Positions 44,330-54,082 of a stretch of 64,000 bases of DNA are shown piece after piece (the first letter of the stretch is position 1; the number at the start of each line of letters is the position of its first letter). The stretch is from Alkalihalobacterium sp048323755 (lineage in GTDB: Bacteria; Bacillota; Bacilli; Bacillales; Bacillaceae_F), in assembly GCF_048323755.1 (NCBI RefSeq), contig NZ_JBLWFS010000011.1, positions 70,718-134,717 of the forward strand. The letters are read 5' to 3'. The notes below the pieces were generated by a model. The model had not been told where the DNA came from, ran no database searches, and worked only from the letters and a program-made list of their open reading frames with translations. Made by a program: the position numbers and the translations under genes.

Positions 44330-45575
44330 CTTTGTTTCCGATGTCTGTACGGTAAAACAAGCCATCGCTCTTTACTTTCGTAATCTCTTCGTACACTTTT
44401 TCTTGAGCTGCTTGCAGGCTGTTGTCTTTACGAGCAACAAGTAAGACTCTTCCGCCGTTTGTTACAAATTGATCTTTTTCTAATTTGGTTCCAGCGTGGA
44501 ACACCAGCGTTTGTGAATCTACTTCTTGCAAACCTTCAATTACAGCACCTTTTTCATAAGCTAAAGGATACCCTTTTGAAGCCATCACAACACCAACAAC
44601 TGCTTCGTTTGACCATTTTAGTTCAACTTTCTCACCATCTAGAAGTCCATTAATAACATCCACCATGTCCGTCACTAAACGAGGTAAAACTACTTGGGTT
44701 TCAGGATCTCCAAAGCGAGCATTAAACTCAATGACTTTAGGTCCTTGATCTGTCATCATTAAACCAGCATATAAAATACCCGTAAAGCTGCGGCCTTCTG
44801 AAATCATTGCGTTCGCCATTGGTTGTAATACTTTTTCGACTGCTTCTTGAACGGAAGCTTCGTTAAATTGCGGTACTGGTGAATATGCGCCCATACCACC
44901 CGTATTAGGTCCTTCATCATTGTCATAAGCACGTTTATGATCTTGAGCACCAACCATCGGAAGAACAACATCACCATGGACGAATGCCATTAAAGACAGT
45001 TCTTCTCCTGCTAAGTACTCCTCGATTACTACTTTCGCACTTGCTTTTCCAAATTGATTATTTTCAAGCATTTCGTAAAGAGCGTTTGTCGCTTCTTCAA
45101 TCGTCATTGCAACGACAACACCTTTACCCGCTGCCAATCCATCGGCTTTAATGACTATAGGTGCTCCCTTTTCTTCTACGTATGCTTTTGCTTCTTCATA
45201 TGAAGTGAATGTCTCATAATAACCTGTTGGGATTTTGTATTTATGCATGATCTCTTTAGCAAACGATTTACTTCCCTCGATTAAAGCAGCTTCTTTTTCC
45301 GGGCCAAAGATCTTTAAGCCCGCTTCTTTAAAGCGATTGACAATACCATCTAATAGCGGTGCTTCTGGTCCGACAATCGTTAAATCAATTTGCTCTTTTT
45401 TAGCAAATTCAATCAGTTGTTCGTGGTCATTTTCAGGTATTTCAACAATGGTAGCAACATCTTTCATTCCTGCATTTCCTGGTGCAACAAATACTTGTGC
45501 TACTTTCGAGCTTTGTGCGACCTTCCAAGCCATTGTATGCTCGCGTCCACCACTACCTACGATTAGTACTTTCAT
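44304..45575 (-). CDS. purD: Phosphoribosylamine-glycine ligase PurD
   Basis: A protein of 423 residues of the ATP-grasp family. MKVLIVGSGGREHTMAWK at the start, the ATP-binding VIKADGLAAGKGVVVA, and GNRFGDPETQ-like EFNARFGDPETQVVLPRL are present. It makes glycinamide ribonucleotide. It is the last gene of the pur operon. Confidence 0.97.
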   Translation of the reverse strand: MKVLIVGSGGREHTMAWKVAQSSKVAQVFVAPGNAGMKDVATIVEIPENDHEQLIEFAKKEQIDLTIVGPEAPLLDGIVNRFKEAGLKIFGPEKEAALIEGSKSFAKEIMHKYKIPTGYYETFTSYEEAKAYVEEKGAPIVIKADGLAAGKGVVVAMTIEEATNALYEMLENNQFGKASAKVVIEEYLAGEELSLMAFVHGDVVLPMVGAQDHKRAYDNDEGPNTGGMGAYSPVPQFNEASVQEAVEKVLQPMANAMISEGRSFTGILYAGLMMTDQGPKVIEFNARFGDPETQVVLPRLVTDMVDVINGLLDGEKVELKWSNEAVVGVVMASKGYPLAYEKGAVIEGLQEVDSQTLVFHAGTKLEKDQFVTNGGRVLLVARKDNSLQAAQEKVYEEITKVKSDGLFYRTDIGNKAIGRAFSS

Positions 45576-45595
45576 GAAACGTCCCCTCCGTCTGA

Positions 45596-47134
45596 TTAGT
45601 GTTTAAAATGACGAACCCCTGTTAATACCATAGCGATGCCTAACTCATCAGCCTTGGCAATTGAGTCTTCATCACGAATAGAACCACCTGGTTGGATTAT
45701 AGCCGTAATTCCAGCTTTTCCTGCTTCTTCTACTGTATCACTCATTGGGAAGAACGCATCAGAACCCATTACAGCACCGTTTGCTTCTTGTCCTGCTTGC
45801 TCGATTGCAATTTTAGCGGCACCGACACGGTTCATTTGACCTGCACCTACACCGATTGTCATTTCGTTTTTAGCTAATACGATTGCGTTCGATTTAACGT
45901 GCTTTACAACTTTCCAAGCTAATTCCAACGCCTTCCACTCTTCTTCCGTTGGTTCACGCTTCGTTGCTACTTTAATTGTAGCCTCGTCTAATCCGAATGT
46001 ATCTTCTTCTTGAACGAGTGCACCACCGTGAATCGTCGTCAGTTTTAGCTCAGCTTTATTCGCTTTTTCAATCGGTAACGTTAATAATCTTAAATTCTTC
46101 TTCGTTGTTAAAATTTCTAAAGCTTCCTCAGTAAATGAAGGTGCAATAATAATTTCTAAGAAAATTTCTTTCATTTTTAAAGCCGTTTCACGATCTACTT
46201 CCCGGTTAGCTGCAATGATCCCACCGAAGATCGATACTGGATCTGCTTCATAGGCTTTATCATACGCTTGCTCAATTGTTTCTCCTACACCTACACCACA
46301 AGGGTTCATATGTTTAATTGCAACGACTGCCGGCTCTTGGAACTCTTTTACGATAGCTACGGCTGCATCAGCATCGTTAATGTTGTTATAGGATAACTCT
46401 TTACCGTGAAGCTGTTCAGCTTGTGCGATTGAAGTCGTCGGTCCTAGTGGCTTACGATAAAACGCTGCTTTTTGGTGAGGATTCTCCCCGTAGCGAAGAT
46501 CTTGTTTCTTTTCAAACGTTACTGTTAATGATTCTGGATTTTCTTCATTTACTTCGTTCGTTAAGTATTCAGCAATGACCGCATCGTAAGCTGCTGTATG
46601 ACGGAAAACTTTGGCAGCTAATTTCTTGCGAGTATCTTCTGCCACTTTACTGTCTTCTTTCAGTTGAGCGATAACTGTGTCGTAATCTACTGGGTCCACA
46701 ACAACGGTTACATGTGCGTGGTTTTTCGCAGCAGCACGCAGCATGCTCGGACCGCCAATGTCTATGTTTTCAATTGCATCTGCAAATGTAACGTCAGGCT
46801 TAGCAATTGTTTGTTGGAATGGATATAAGTTAACAACAACTAAATCGATTGGTGTGATGTTATGTTCTTGTAGTTGCGAAAGATGGTCTTCACTTTCACG
46901 CATAGCTAAAAGGCCGCCGTGAATATTAGGGTGTAATGTTTTAACACGTCCATCTAAGATCTCTGGAAATCCTGTTACTTCAGAAATTCCGATCACACTA
47001 ACACCAGCTTCTTCTAGTGCTTTTCTTGTTCCTCCAGTTGAAACAACCTCAACACCTAACTCCACTAATTGTTGAACGAAAGGAACAATCCCCTCTTTAT
47101 TTGATACACTAACCAATGCACGTTTGACTGCCAT
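45596..47134 (-). CDS. purH: Bifunctional AICAR transformylase/IMP cyclohydrolase PurH
   Basis: A protein of 512 residues. The N-terminal IMP cyclohydrolase (MGS-like) domain has ALVSVSNKEGI and STGGTRKALEEAG; the transformylase domain has RYGENPHQKAAFYR and AIKHMNPCGVGVG. It catalyses the final two steps to IMP. Confidence 0.98.
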   Translation of the reverse strand: MAVKRALVSVSNKEGIVPFVQQLVELGVEVVSTGGTRKALEEAGVSVIGISEVTGFPEILDGRVKTLHPNIHGGLLAMRESEDHLSQLQEHNITPIDLVVVNLYPFQQTIAKPDVTFADAIENIDIGGPSMLRAAAKNHAHVTVVVDPVDYDTVIAQLKEDSKVAEDTRKKLAAKVFRHTAAYDAVIAEYLTNEVNEENPESLTVTFEKKQDLRYGENPHQKAAFYRKPLGPTTSIAQAEQLHGKELSYNNINDADAAVAIVKEFQEPAVVAIKHMNPCGVGVGETIEQAYDKAYEADPVSIFGGIIAANREVDRETALKMKEIFLEIIIAPSFTEEALEILTTKKNLRLLTLPIEKANKAELKLTTIHGGALVQEEDTFGLDEATIKVATKREPTEEEWKALELAWKVVKHVKSNAIVLAKNEMTIGVGAGQMNRVGAAKIAIEQAGQEANGAVMGSDAFFPMSDTVEEAGKAGITAIIQPGGSIRDEDSIAKADELGIAMVLTGVRHFKH

Positions 47135-47147
47135 CTTAGTGTCCTCC

Positions 47148-47714
47148 TTATATCGATAAAAGTTCTTTTAAAGTTTTATAATACAGGCGATGCTCTACCT
47201 GTTGGATTTTCGTCGTTAATGTTTCTCTTGTTTCATCTTCGTCTATAGTAACTGCTTCTTGAGCGATAATTTGTCCCGTGTCCATTCCTTCATCCACATA
47301 GTGGATCGTAACGCCTGTTACTTTTACACCTGCAAGAAGAGCTTGTCCAATTGCATCTTTTCCAGGAAAAGATGGTAATAAAGAAGGGTGAATATTAACA
47401 ATTTTTCCTTCATAAGCACGCAATAACGTTGTACCAATTAAACGCATATATCCCGCAAGCACAACAAACTCAACATCTTTTTTTTGTAATTCATCAACAA
47501 TTTTTTGTTCAAATTCATCCTTACTCACATAGGCTTTCGGGTTAAAAACAAACGTGTCAATTCCGTGAGTTTTTGCCCTTTCAATCGCCTTTGCTTCAGA
47601 TTTATCACAAACGAGAAGAGCGATGTGAGCACTTAGCTCGCCTCGCTCGACCTCATTAATTATCGCTTGGAAATTGGAACCACTTCCCGATGCGAAAACA
47701 GCTATTTTTTTCAT
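47148..47714 (-). CDS. purN: GAR formyltransferase PurN
   Basis: A protein of 188 residues. KIAVFASGSGSNFQAI, the catalytic NIHPSLLPSFPG and GVTIHYVDEGMDTGQII are intact. It uses 10-formyl-THF. Its start overlaps the purM stop by one base (TAATG). Confidence 0.97.
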   Translation of the reverse strand: MKKIAVFASGSGSNFQAIINEVERGELSAHIALLVCDKSEAKAIERAKTHGIDTFVFNPKAYVSKDEFEQKIVDELQKKDVEFVVLAGYMRLIGTTLLRAYEGKIVNIHPSLLPSFPGKDAIGQALLAGVKVTGVTIHYVDEGMDTGQIIAQEAVTIDEDETRETLTTKIQQVEHRLYYKTLKELLSI

Positions 47715-48748
47715 TACTCGAGTCCTCCGATAGAAACTCCCTCATCACCTGTTACTCTTCCAATAATATAGGCTTTTTCACCAAATTCATTTAACTTTTG
47801 CAGAACTGGGTGCATCTCACTTTCTGAGACAACGACTGCCATCCCAATACCCATGTTAAACGTAGAGAACATGTCCTTACTTGTAATTTCACCTTTTTCT
47901 TGAATGAACTCAAAAATTGGTTGGATCGGCCATGAACCGAAATCAATATGGACACCTACACCGTCTGGCAGCATTCTCGGTAGGTTTTCATAGAAGCCAC
48001 CGCCTGTAATATGCGCTAGACCTTTAATGTTGTAGTTTCCTATAACTTTAAGTAGTGGTTTCACGTATATTCTTGTAGGTTGTAATAACTCTTCCCCTAA
48101 AGTTCTTCCTAAACTAGGAACCTCTTCTTGTAAGGATAATTGTGCTTGTTCTAGTAAAACTTTACGCACTAGGGAAAATCCATTGGAATGAAGTCCATTG
48201 GAAGCGAGTCCGATGATCACATCGCCTTCTTTAATCTCATTACCCGTAATAAGTTTCGACTTTTCACCAATTCCAACAGCAAATCCAGCTAAATCATATT
48301 CCTCTTCAGAATACATTCCAGGCATTTCTGCTGTTTCACCGCCGACGATTGCACAGCCTGCTTGTTCACATCCATCTGCTATTCCTTTAACGATCGCTTC
48401 AATTCGTTCCGGTACGGCCTTCCCACACGCAATGTAATCAAGGAAATAAAGAGGCTCGGCTCCTTGAACGACAATATCATTTACACACATCGCAACAGCA
48501 TCAATTCCGATTGTATCGTGTTTATCCATCATAAATGCGAGCATTAGCTTCGTACCTACACCGTCTGTTCCTGAAACGAGCACAGGCTCTTTAAGATTAA
48601 ATTGAGAAAGATCAAACATTCCGCCGAATGATCCTAATCCCCCTAATACTTCTGGGCGCTTTGTTCTTGCCACATGCTTTTTCATTCGTTCTACGGCTTC
48701 ATAGCCTGCTTCTATATCGACTCCAGCTTTTTTATATGCTTCAGACAT
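47714..48748 (-). CDS. purM: Phosphoribosylformylglycinamidine cyclo-ligase PurM
   Basis: A protein of 344 residues (AIR synthetase). SGTDGVGTKLMLAF, VNDIVVQGAEPLYFLDY and HITGGGFYENLPRML are typical. It is full length. Confidence 0.98.
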   Translation of the reverse strand: MSEAYKKAGVDIEAGYEAVERMKKHVARTKRPEVLGGLGSFGGMFDLSQFNLKEPVLVSGTDGVGTKLMLAFMMDKHDTIGIDAVAMCVNDIVVQGAEPLYFLDYIACGKAVPERIEAIVKGIADGCEQAGCAIVGGETAEMPGMYSEEEYDLAGFAVGIGEKSKLITGNEIKEGDVIIGLASNGLHSNGFSLVRKVLLEQAQLSLQEEVPSLGRTLGEELLQPTRIYVKPLLKVIGNYNIKGLAHITGGGFYENLPRMLPDGVGVHIDFGSWPIQPIFEFIQEKGEITSKDMFSTFNMGIGMAVVVSESEMHPVLQKLNEFGEKAYIIGRVTGDEGVSIGGLE

Positions 48749-48772
48749 CGTTTTTCCTCCTGTCCCCGTACT

Positions 48773-50185
48773 CTAGCACTTATCGTGAGGGTGCATCGTA
48801 TGAGGATATATTTCTGTTGGATAACTTCCTGTAAAACATGCTACGCATTGTCCGCAATTCGTATCTTCATTTGATCTGCCAATTCCTTCAAGCATTCCTT
48901 CAACGCTTAAAAACTCTAAGCTGTCTGCCCCCATCATTTCTCTCATTTCTTCAATACTATGACTAGAAGCAATTAACTCTTCTTTTGTAGAGGTATCTAT
49001 ACCATAAAAGCACGGATTCGTGATTGGCGGTGAACTAATACGAACATGAACTTCAGTTGCCCCTGCTTCTCTTAACATTCTTACAATTCGACGACTAGTT
49101 GTACCACGTACGATCGAGTCATCAATCATCACGACACGCTTACCTTCAACTACACCACGGACCGCAGAAAGCTTCATCTTTACACCTTGTTCACGTAATT
49201 CTTGTGAAGGCTGAATAAATGTGCGCCCGACGTATCGGTTTTTGATTAATCCTAGTTCGTATGGAATTCCTGTTTGCTCCGCGTAGCCAATCGCTGCTGA
49301 AATACTCGAGTCAGGTACCCCTGTCACGACATCTGCTTCAATCGGTGCTTGCAGGGCGAGTTGCTTCCCTAAGTTTTTACGCGCTTTATGAACATTAATT
49401 TCATCGACATTACTATCCGGACGAGCAAAATAAATGTACTCCATACTGCAAATTGCTCTTCCTGAAGATTGAGCAAACACTTCACTCCTGATTCCTTCAT
49501 CGTCAATGACGATCAGTTCACCAGGCTTTACTTCTCGTTCAAATTTTGCTCCAACTACATCAAATGCACAAGTTTCAGATGCTACAACATACGCATCTCC
49601 CAATTTCCCTAACGAAAGTGGTCTTAACCCATTTGGATCTAATGCGACCATCAATTTATCTTCCGTTAACACGACAAAAGCGTAGGCCCCTTTTATCATT
49701 GTTAACGAGTTCATCATTTTATCTTCTAGACGTGGATACGTACTTCTTTTAATAAGATGAGCTAACACTTCCGTATCGGAAGTTGATTGAAAAATACTTC
49801 CCATGCTTTCGAGTTGGTGCTTTAATTGATTTGCGTTTACTAGATTTCCATTGTGTGCAATAGCTAGACTGCTCGTCTGAGAGCGGAAGAGAAGCGGCTG
49901 AACATTAGCTAGTCCGCCTCCTCCTGCTGTTGCATAACGAACGTGACCAATTGCTGCTTTACCATAAAGAGTTTCAAAGTCTTTTGAAGCAAATACTTCA
50001 TTAACAAGACCTAGACCTTTATGAGCCGTTAGTTTTTCTCCATCTGTAACGATAATCCCTGCACCTTCTTGACCCCGGTGTTGAAGGCTGTGCAAACCGT
50101 AGTACGTGATTTGAGCCGCGTCTTTGTGTCCCCAGACGGCAAATACCCCACACTCTTCGTTTAAGCCTTTGATTTCAGCAAGCAT
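48773..50185 (-). CDS. purF: Amidophosphoribosyltransferase PurF
   Basis: About 470 residues, first committed step of purine synthesis. MLAEIKGLNEECGVF shows the 11-residue propeptide before the catalytic Cys, as in B. subtilis. The PRPP site VMIDDSIVRGTTS and the iron-sulphur cysteines (CGQCVACF, NPCFYG) are present. The start is placed at 50185, inside purL, which it overlaps by 25 bases. Confidence 0.97.
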   Translation of the reverse strand: MLAEIKGLNEECGVFAVWGHKDAAQITYYGLHSLQHRGQEGAGIIVTDGEKLTAHKGLGLVNEVFASKDFETLYGKAAIGHVRYATAGGGGLANVQPLLFRSQTSSLAIAHNGNLVNANQLKHQLESMGSIFQSTSDTEVLAHLIKRSTYPRLEDKMMNSLTMIKGAYAFVVLTEDKLMVALDPNGLRPLSLGKLGDAYVVASETCAFDVVGAKFEREVKPGELIVIDDEGIRSEVFAQSSGRAICSMEYIYFARPDSNVDEINVHKARKNLGKQLALQAPIEADVVTGVPDSSISAAIGYAEQTGIPYELGLIKNRYVGRTFIQPSQELREQGVKMKLSAVRGVVEGKRVVMIDDSIVRGTTSRRIVRMLREAGATEVHVRISSPPITNPCFYGIDTSTKEELIASSHSIEEMREMMGADSLEFLSVEGMLEGIGRSNEDTNCGQCVACFTGSYPTEIYPHTMHPHDKC

Positions 50186-52383
50186 GGAATAGCTCCTTTC
50201 CAAGCAGTAGCAAGTTCTTCTTGTGTTGCCGTAAACAATACATCGTTATTTGATGCAATTGTTAATACTTTATCATTTGTTACTTCCCCGATCACTTTAG
50301 CATCCACGATTTGTTCAAATTGTTCTTGATGTTCTTTTTTCACTGTAACAATAAAACGTGATTGAGACTCAGCAAACAGTTCTGTAACGACATCCTCACC
50401 AATAATTACAGAAGCTCCAACTTCTCCATCAATCATACTTTCTGCAACCGCTACTCCTAATCCACCTTCTGCAATATCATGAGCAGATTGAACAAGTCCG
50501 GCGCGGATCGCTCCTAGTAATTGTTGTTGACGTCCTTTTTCTTCTTCAAGGTCAATCGCAGGTGCTTTACCAAAAATGCGGCCTTCTACTAACTTTTGAA
50601 GTTCACTTCCGCCGAATTCTTTCTTCGTTTCACCTAGAAGGTAAATCACATCTCCTGCATCCTTGAAGTTTTGTGTAGTAATATATTCTGTTTTTTCGAT
50701 TAAACCGACCATCCCAATGGTAGGTGTTGGGTAAACCGCTTCTCCACTTCTTTCATTATATAGAGAAACGTTCCCACCGATAACTGGAACTCCAAACGCG
50801 CGACAAGCTTCGCTCATTCCGTCTGTTGACTTTTCTAATTGCCAGAAGATTTCTGGGCGTTCTGGGTTACCGTAGTTTAAGCAATCTGTAATTCCTAGTG
50901 GCTCAGCACCCGAACATACAATATTACGTGCAGCTTCAGCAATCGCAATCTTACCGCCGACTTCTGGATCTAAATATAAATAGCGAGAGTTACAATCTGT
51001 TGTCATCGCTAATGCTTTTTCTGTTCCACGAATACGAACAACCGCAGCATCAGAACCCGGTGAAACGACAGTATTCGTTTGAACCATGTAATCATATTGA
51101 TCATAAACCCACTCTTTACTAGCAATTGTAGGTTGTGAAAGTAAGTTAATTAACGTTTCCTTAGCATCTGTTACTTCAGGAGCCACGTTTTCTTGTGCTT
51201 GGAATTCGCTATAGTAAGCTGGCTCTTTAGACGGTTTGTGATAAACAGGTGCATCTTCAGCAAGTGCATCTACTGGTACATCGGCAACCACTTCACCGTT
51301 GTGAAGAAGGCGTAACTTTTTATCATCTGTTACATAACCAATTTCACGAGACATTAAGCCCCACTTTTCAACGATCTCACGGATTTCAGCTTCTCTGCCT
51401 TTTTTAACAACGATTAGCATACGTTCCTGAGATTCAGATAACATCATTTCATAAGCTGTCATATTTTTTTCGCGTTGTGGAACCTCATCTAAGTTCATCA
51501 CAATACCTGAACCTGCTTTACTTGCCATCTCTGCAGAAGATGATGTCAGACCAGCAGCTCCCATGTCTTGAATTCCAACTAATGCATCAGATTGGATAAT
51601 TTCTAGACTTGCTTCAAGTAATAGTTTCTCCATGAACGGGTCCCCAACTTGAACGGCTGGACGTTTTTCTTCTGACGCTTCGCTCAGTTCTTCTGAAGCA
51701 AAAGTTGCCCCGTGAATACCATCACGGCCTGTAGAAGCACCAACATACATGACTGTGTTTCCTACACCTTTTGCTTGTCCTTTTTTAATATCTTTATGGT
51801 CGATTAAACCAACACACATCGCATTTACAAGCGGGTTTCCTTCGTAGCAAGGATCAAATTGTATTTCTCCGCCAACTGTCGGAACACCAACGCAGTTTCC
51901 GTATCCAGCAATTCCTGCTACTACTTCTTCAAATAAATATTTTACTTTTGGTGAAGTCAGTTCACCAAATCGAAGTGAGTTTAAAATTGAAATCGGACGA
52001 GCTCCCATTGAGAATACATCGCGCAAGATTCCACCTACACCTGTTGCTGCTCCTTGGTATGGCTCAATGGCAGATGGATGATTGTGACTTTCGATTTTGA
52101 AAACAACCGCCTGCTCATCACCGATGTCAATAATTCCAGCACCTTCACCAGGTCCTTGAAGTACCTTTTCACCAGTAACCGGGAATTTTTTCAAAAGAAC
52201 TTTTGAGTTTTTATAACTACAATGCTCAGACCACATAACGGAGAATAGTCCGATCTCTGTATAGTTAGGAAGGCGACCTAAAATGGACTCCACCATACCA
52301 AATTCTTCGTCTGTTAATCCCATTTCTGCATATATTTTTTGTTCTTTGATCATTTCAGGAGTTGGTTCACGATGTAGTGACAT
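50161..52383 (-). CDS. purL: FGAM synthase large subunit PurL
   Basis: A protein of 740 residues of the small (Bacillus-type) PurL form that works with PurQ and PurS. SVMWSEHCSYKNSK, FKIESHNHPSAIEPYQGAAT and the GGEIQFDPCYEG region are visible. Confidence 0.98.
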   Translation of the reverse strand: MSLHREPTPEMIKEQKIYAEMGLTDEEFGMVESILGRLPNYTEIGLFSVMWSEHCSYKNSKVLLKKFPVTGEKVLQGPGEGAGIIDIGDEQAVVFKIESHNHPSAIEPYQGAATGVGGILRDVFSMGARPISILNSLRFGELTSPKVKYLFEEVVAGIAGYGNCVGVPTVGGEIQFDPCYEGNPLVNAMCVGLIDHKDIKKGQAKGVGNTVMYVGASTGRDGIHGATFASEELSEASEEKRPAVQVGDPFMEKLLLEASLEIIQSDALVGIQDMGAAGLTSSSAEMASKAGSGIVMNLDEVPQREKNMTAYEMMLSESQERMLIVVKKGREAEIREIVEKWGLMSREIGYVTDDKKLRLLHNGEVVADVPVDALAEDAPVYHKPSKEPAYYSEFQAQENVAPEVTDAKETLINLLSQPTIASKEWVYDQYDYMVQTNTVVSPGSDAAVVRIRGTEKALAMTTDCNSRYLYLDPEVGGKIAIAEAARNIVCSGAEPLGITDCLNYGNPERPEIFWQLEKSTDGMSEACRAFGVPVIGGNVSLYNERSGEAVYPTPTIGMVGLIEKTEYITTQNFKDAGDVIYLLGETKKEFGGSELQKLVEGRIFGKAPAIDLEEEKGRQQQLLGAIRAGLVQSAHDIAEGGLGVAVAESMIDGEVGASVIIGEDVVTELFAESQSRFIVTVKKEHQEQFEQIVDAKVIGEVTNDKVLTIASNNDVLFTATQEELATAWKGAIPCLLKSKA

Positions 52384-53050
52384 GGGTTTCCCTCCAGTTT
52401 CGCAAAATTGATTTAAATAATTTTAATCCGTCTTCACTGCCAAGAAGAGGTTCTACTGCACGCTCTGGGTGTGGCATCATCCCAAGTACATTTCCTTGTT
52501 CATTCATAATTCCAGCGATTTGCTCTAAAGAACCGTTAACGTTTGTTCGGTAACTGAAGACAATTTGCTTGTTTTCTTTTAAGTTAGCAAGTGTTTCCTC
52601 ATCACAATAGTAGTTTCCTTCACCATGAGCGACAGGAATAGAAATCACTTGTCCTTGTTCATATTCTGAAGTAAACATCGTTTCATTGTTTTCAACGACT
52701 AAATCAACTGGTCGGCAAATGAATTTTAAATTTTCGTTACGCTTCATTGCACCTGGTAATAATCCTGCTTCAAGTAGCACTTGGAACCCGTTACAAACAC
52801 CTAGTACAGGCTTTCCAGCTTCAGCAGCTTTATTGACCGACTCCATTACGTTGGCAAAGCGAGCGATTGCGCCTGAACGTAAATAGTCACCGTAAGAAAA
52901 GCCACCTGGTAATAGAATTCCATCAAATCTGTCTATGTCTGTTTCTGCATGCCATACGTATTCAACTTCCTCGCCAAGCGCATCTGCGATAGCATGGTAC
53001 ATATCTGCATCACAGTTCGAGCCTGGAAAGACAATAACTGCAAATTTCAT
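52367..53050 (-). CDS. purQ: FGAM synthase glutaminase subunit PurQ
   Basis: A protein of 227 residues, class I glutamine amidotransferase: LLPGGFSYGDYLRSGAIA, catalytic Cys in VLGVCNGFQVL and MPHPERAVE. It overlaps purL by 17 bases. Confidence 0.97.
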   Translation of the reverse strand: MKFAVIVFPGSNCDADMYHAIADALGEEVEYVWHAETDIDRFDGILLPGGFSYGDYLRSGAIARFANVMESVNKAAEAGKPVLGVCNGFQVLLEAGLLPGAMKRNENLKFICRPVDLVVENNETMFTSEYEQGQVISIPVAHGEGNYYCDEETLANLKENKQIVFSYRTNVNGSLEQIAGIMNEQGNVLGMMPHPERAVEPLLGSEDGLKLFKSILRNWRETHVTTS

Positions 53051-53055
53051 AGAGA

Positions 53056-53301
53056 TTAAGCCTCCTCTACTTCAAAGCGGTAATCTTCAATAACTGTATT
53101 AGCTAAAAGCTTTTCACACATTTCTTTTACTCTTGCATCTATGTCTTGTTCACTTTTTTCAATTAGTAACTCCATATATTTCCCGATACGAACATCTTCT
53201 ACTTCGTTATACGTTAGAGCATGTAGAGATCCTTTAACTGCAGTTCCTTGTGGGTCTAAAACACTTTCTTTTAATGTGACGAATACTTTTACTTTGTACA
53301 T
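53056..53301 (-). CDS. purS: FGAM synthase subunit PurS
   Basis: A protein of 81 residues: KVKVFVTLKESVLDPQGTAV and VEDVRIGKYMEL. It bridges PurL and PurQ. It starts 13 bases inside the purC 3' end and leads into purQ with a 5-base gap. Confidence 0.96.
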   Translation of the reverse strand: MYKVKVFVTLKESVLDPQGTAVKGSLHALTYNEVEDVRIGKYMELLIEKSEQDIDARVKEMCEKLLANTVIEDYRFEVEEA

Positions 53302-54011
53302 GATGATCCTCCTAAACGGTTTAAAATTTCTTGATATCCATCTTGTAAGTTACCTAAGTTACGACGATAAACGTCTTTATCAAATTTTTGGTTTGTATCT
53401 TTATCCCAAAGTCGGCATGTATCAGGTGAAACTTCATCTGCGAGAAGCAGCTCACCATCATTGGTCATCCCAAATTCTAGTTTGAAATCTACTAAACGTA
53501 CATTAATCGTTGCAAACACTTCTTTAAGAACTTCATTGACTTGTAAACCTTTTTCACGCATGACCTCTAGCTGTTCTGGTGTCGCGATCTGTAACACTTG
53601 AATGTGATCTTCTGTAACGAGCGGATCTCCTAAATCGTCATCTTTATAGTAAAATTCAACGATCGGTGTATCCATTACCGTTCCTTCATCCATACCTAAT
53701 CGCTTTGATAAGCTTCCTGCCATAATGTTTCGAACAACCACTTCAAGTGGAACAATCGTTACTTTTTTTACAAGTTGTTCTGTTTCTGAAAGTCTTTTTA
53801 CCCAATGATTTTCAATACCTTTTTCTTTTAATCTCTCAAATATTATCGAAGTAATCTCATTATTTAAGCGACCTTTACCAATGATCGTGTCCTTCTTCTC
53901 ACCATTAAATGCTGTGGCTTCATCTTTATACTCAATCCACAGAATATCTTGTTCATCTGTTTCAAATATTCTTTTTGCTTTACCTTCGTATAACATGCCT
54001 CTTTTTTCCAC
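53289..54011 (-). CDS. purC: SAICAR synthase PurC
   Basis: A protein of 240 residues: MLYEGKAKRIFET, YKDEATAFNGEKKDTI, ATINVRLVDFKLEFG and LLADEVSPDTCRLWD. The start is GTG 54011, with GGAGGG 6-7 bases upstream; an internal ATG at residue 6 is the alternative. Confidence 0.97.
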   Translation of the reverse strand: MEKRGMLYEGKAKRIFETDEQDILWIEYKDEATAFNGEKKDTIIGKGRLNNEITSIIFERLKEKGIENHWVKRLSETEQLVKKVTIVPLEVVVRNIMAGSLSKRLGMDEGTVMDTPIVEFYYKDDDLGDPLVTEDHIQVLQIATPEQLEVMREKGLQVNEVLKEVFATINVRLVDFKLEFGMTNDGELLLADEVSPDTCRLWDKDTNQKFDKDVYRRNLGNLQDGYQEILNRLGGSSCTK

Positions 54012-54082
54012 GTGAAGCCCTCCAAATTGTAGTTAAGAAAGTTGAATGGATAGTAGGGGAGAAGAACCTCCCCATATAAATA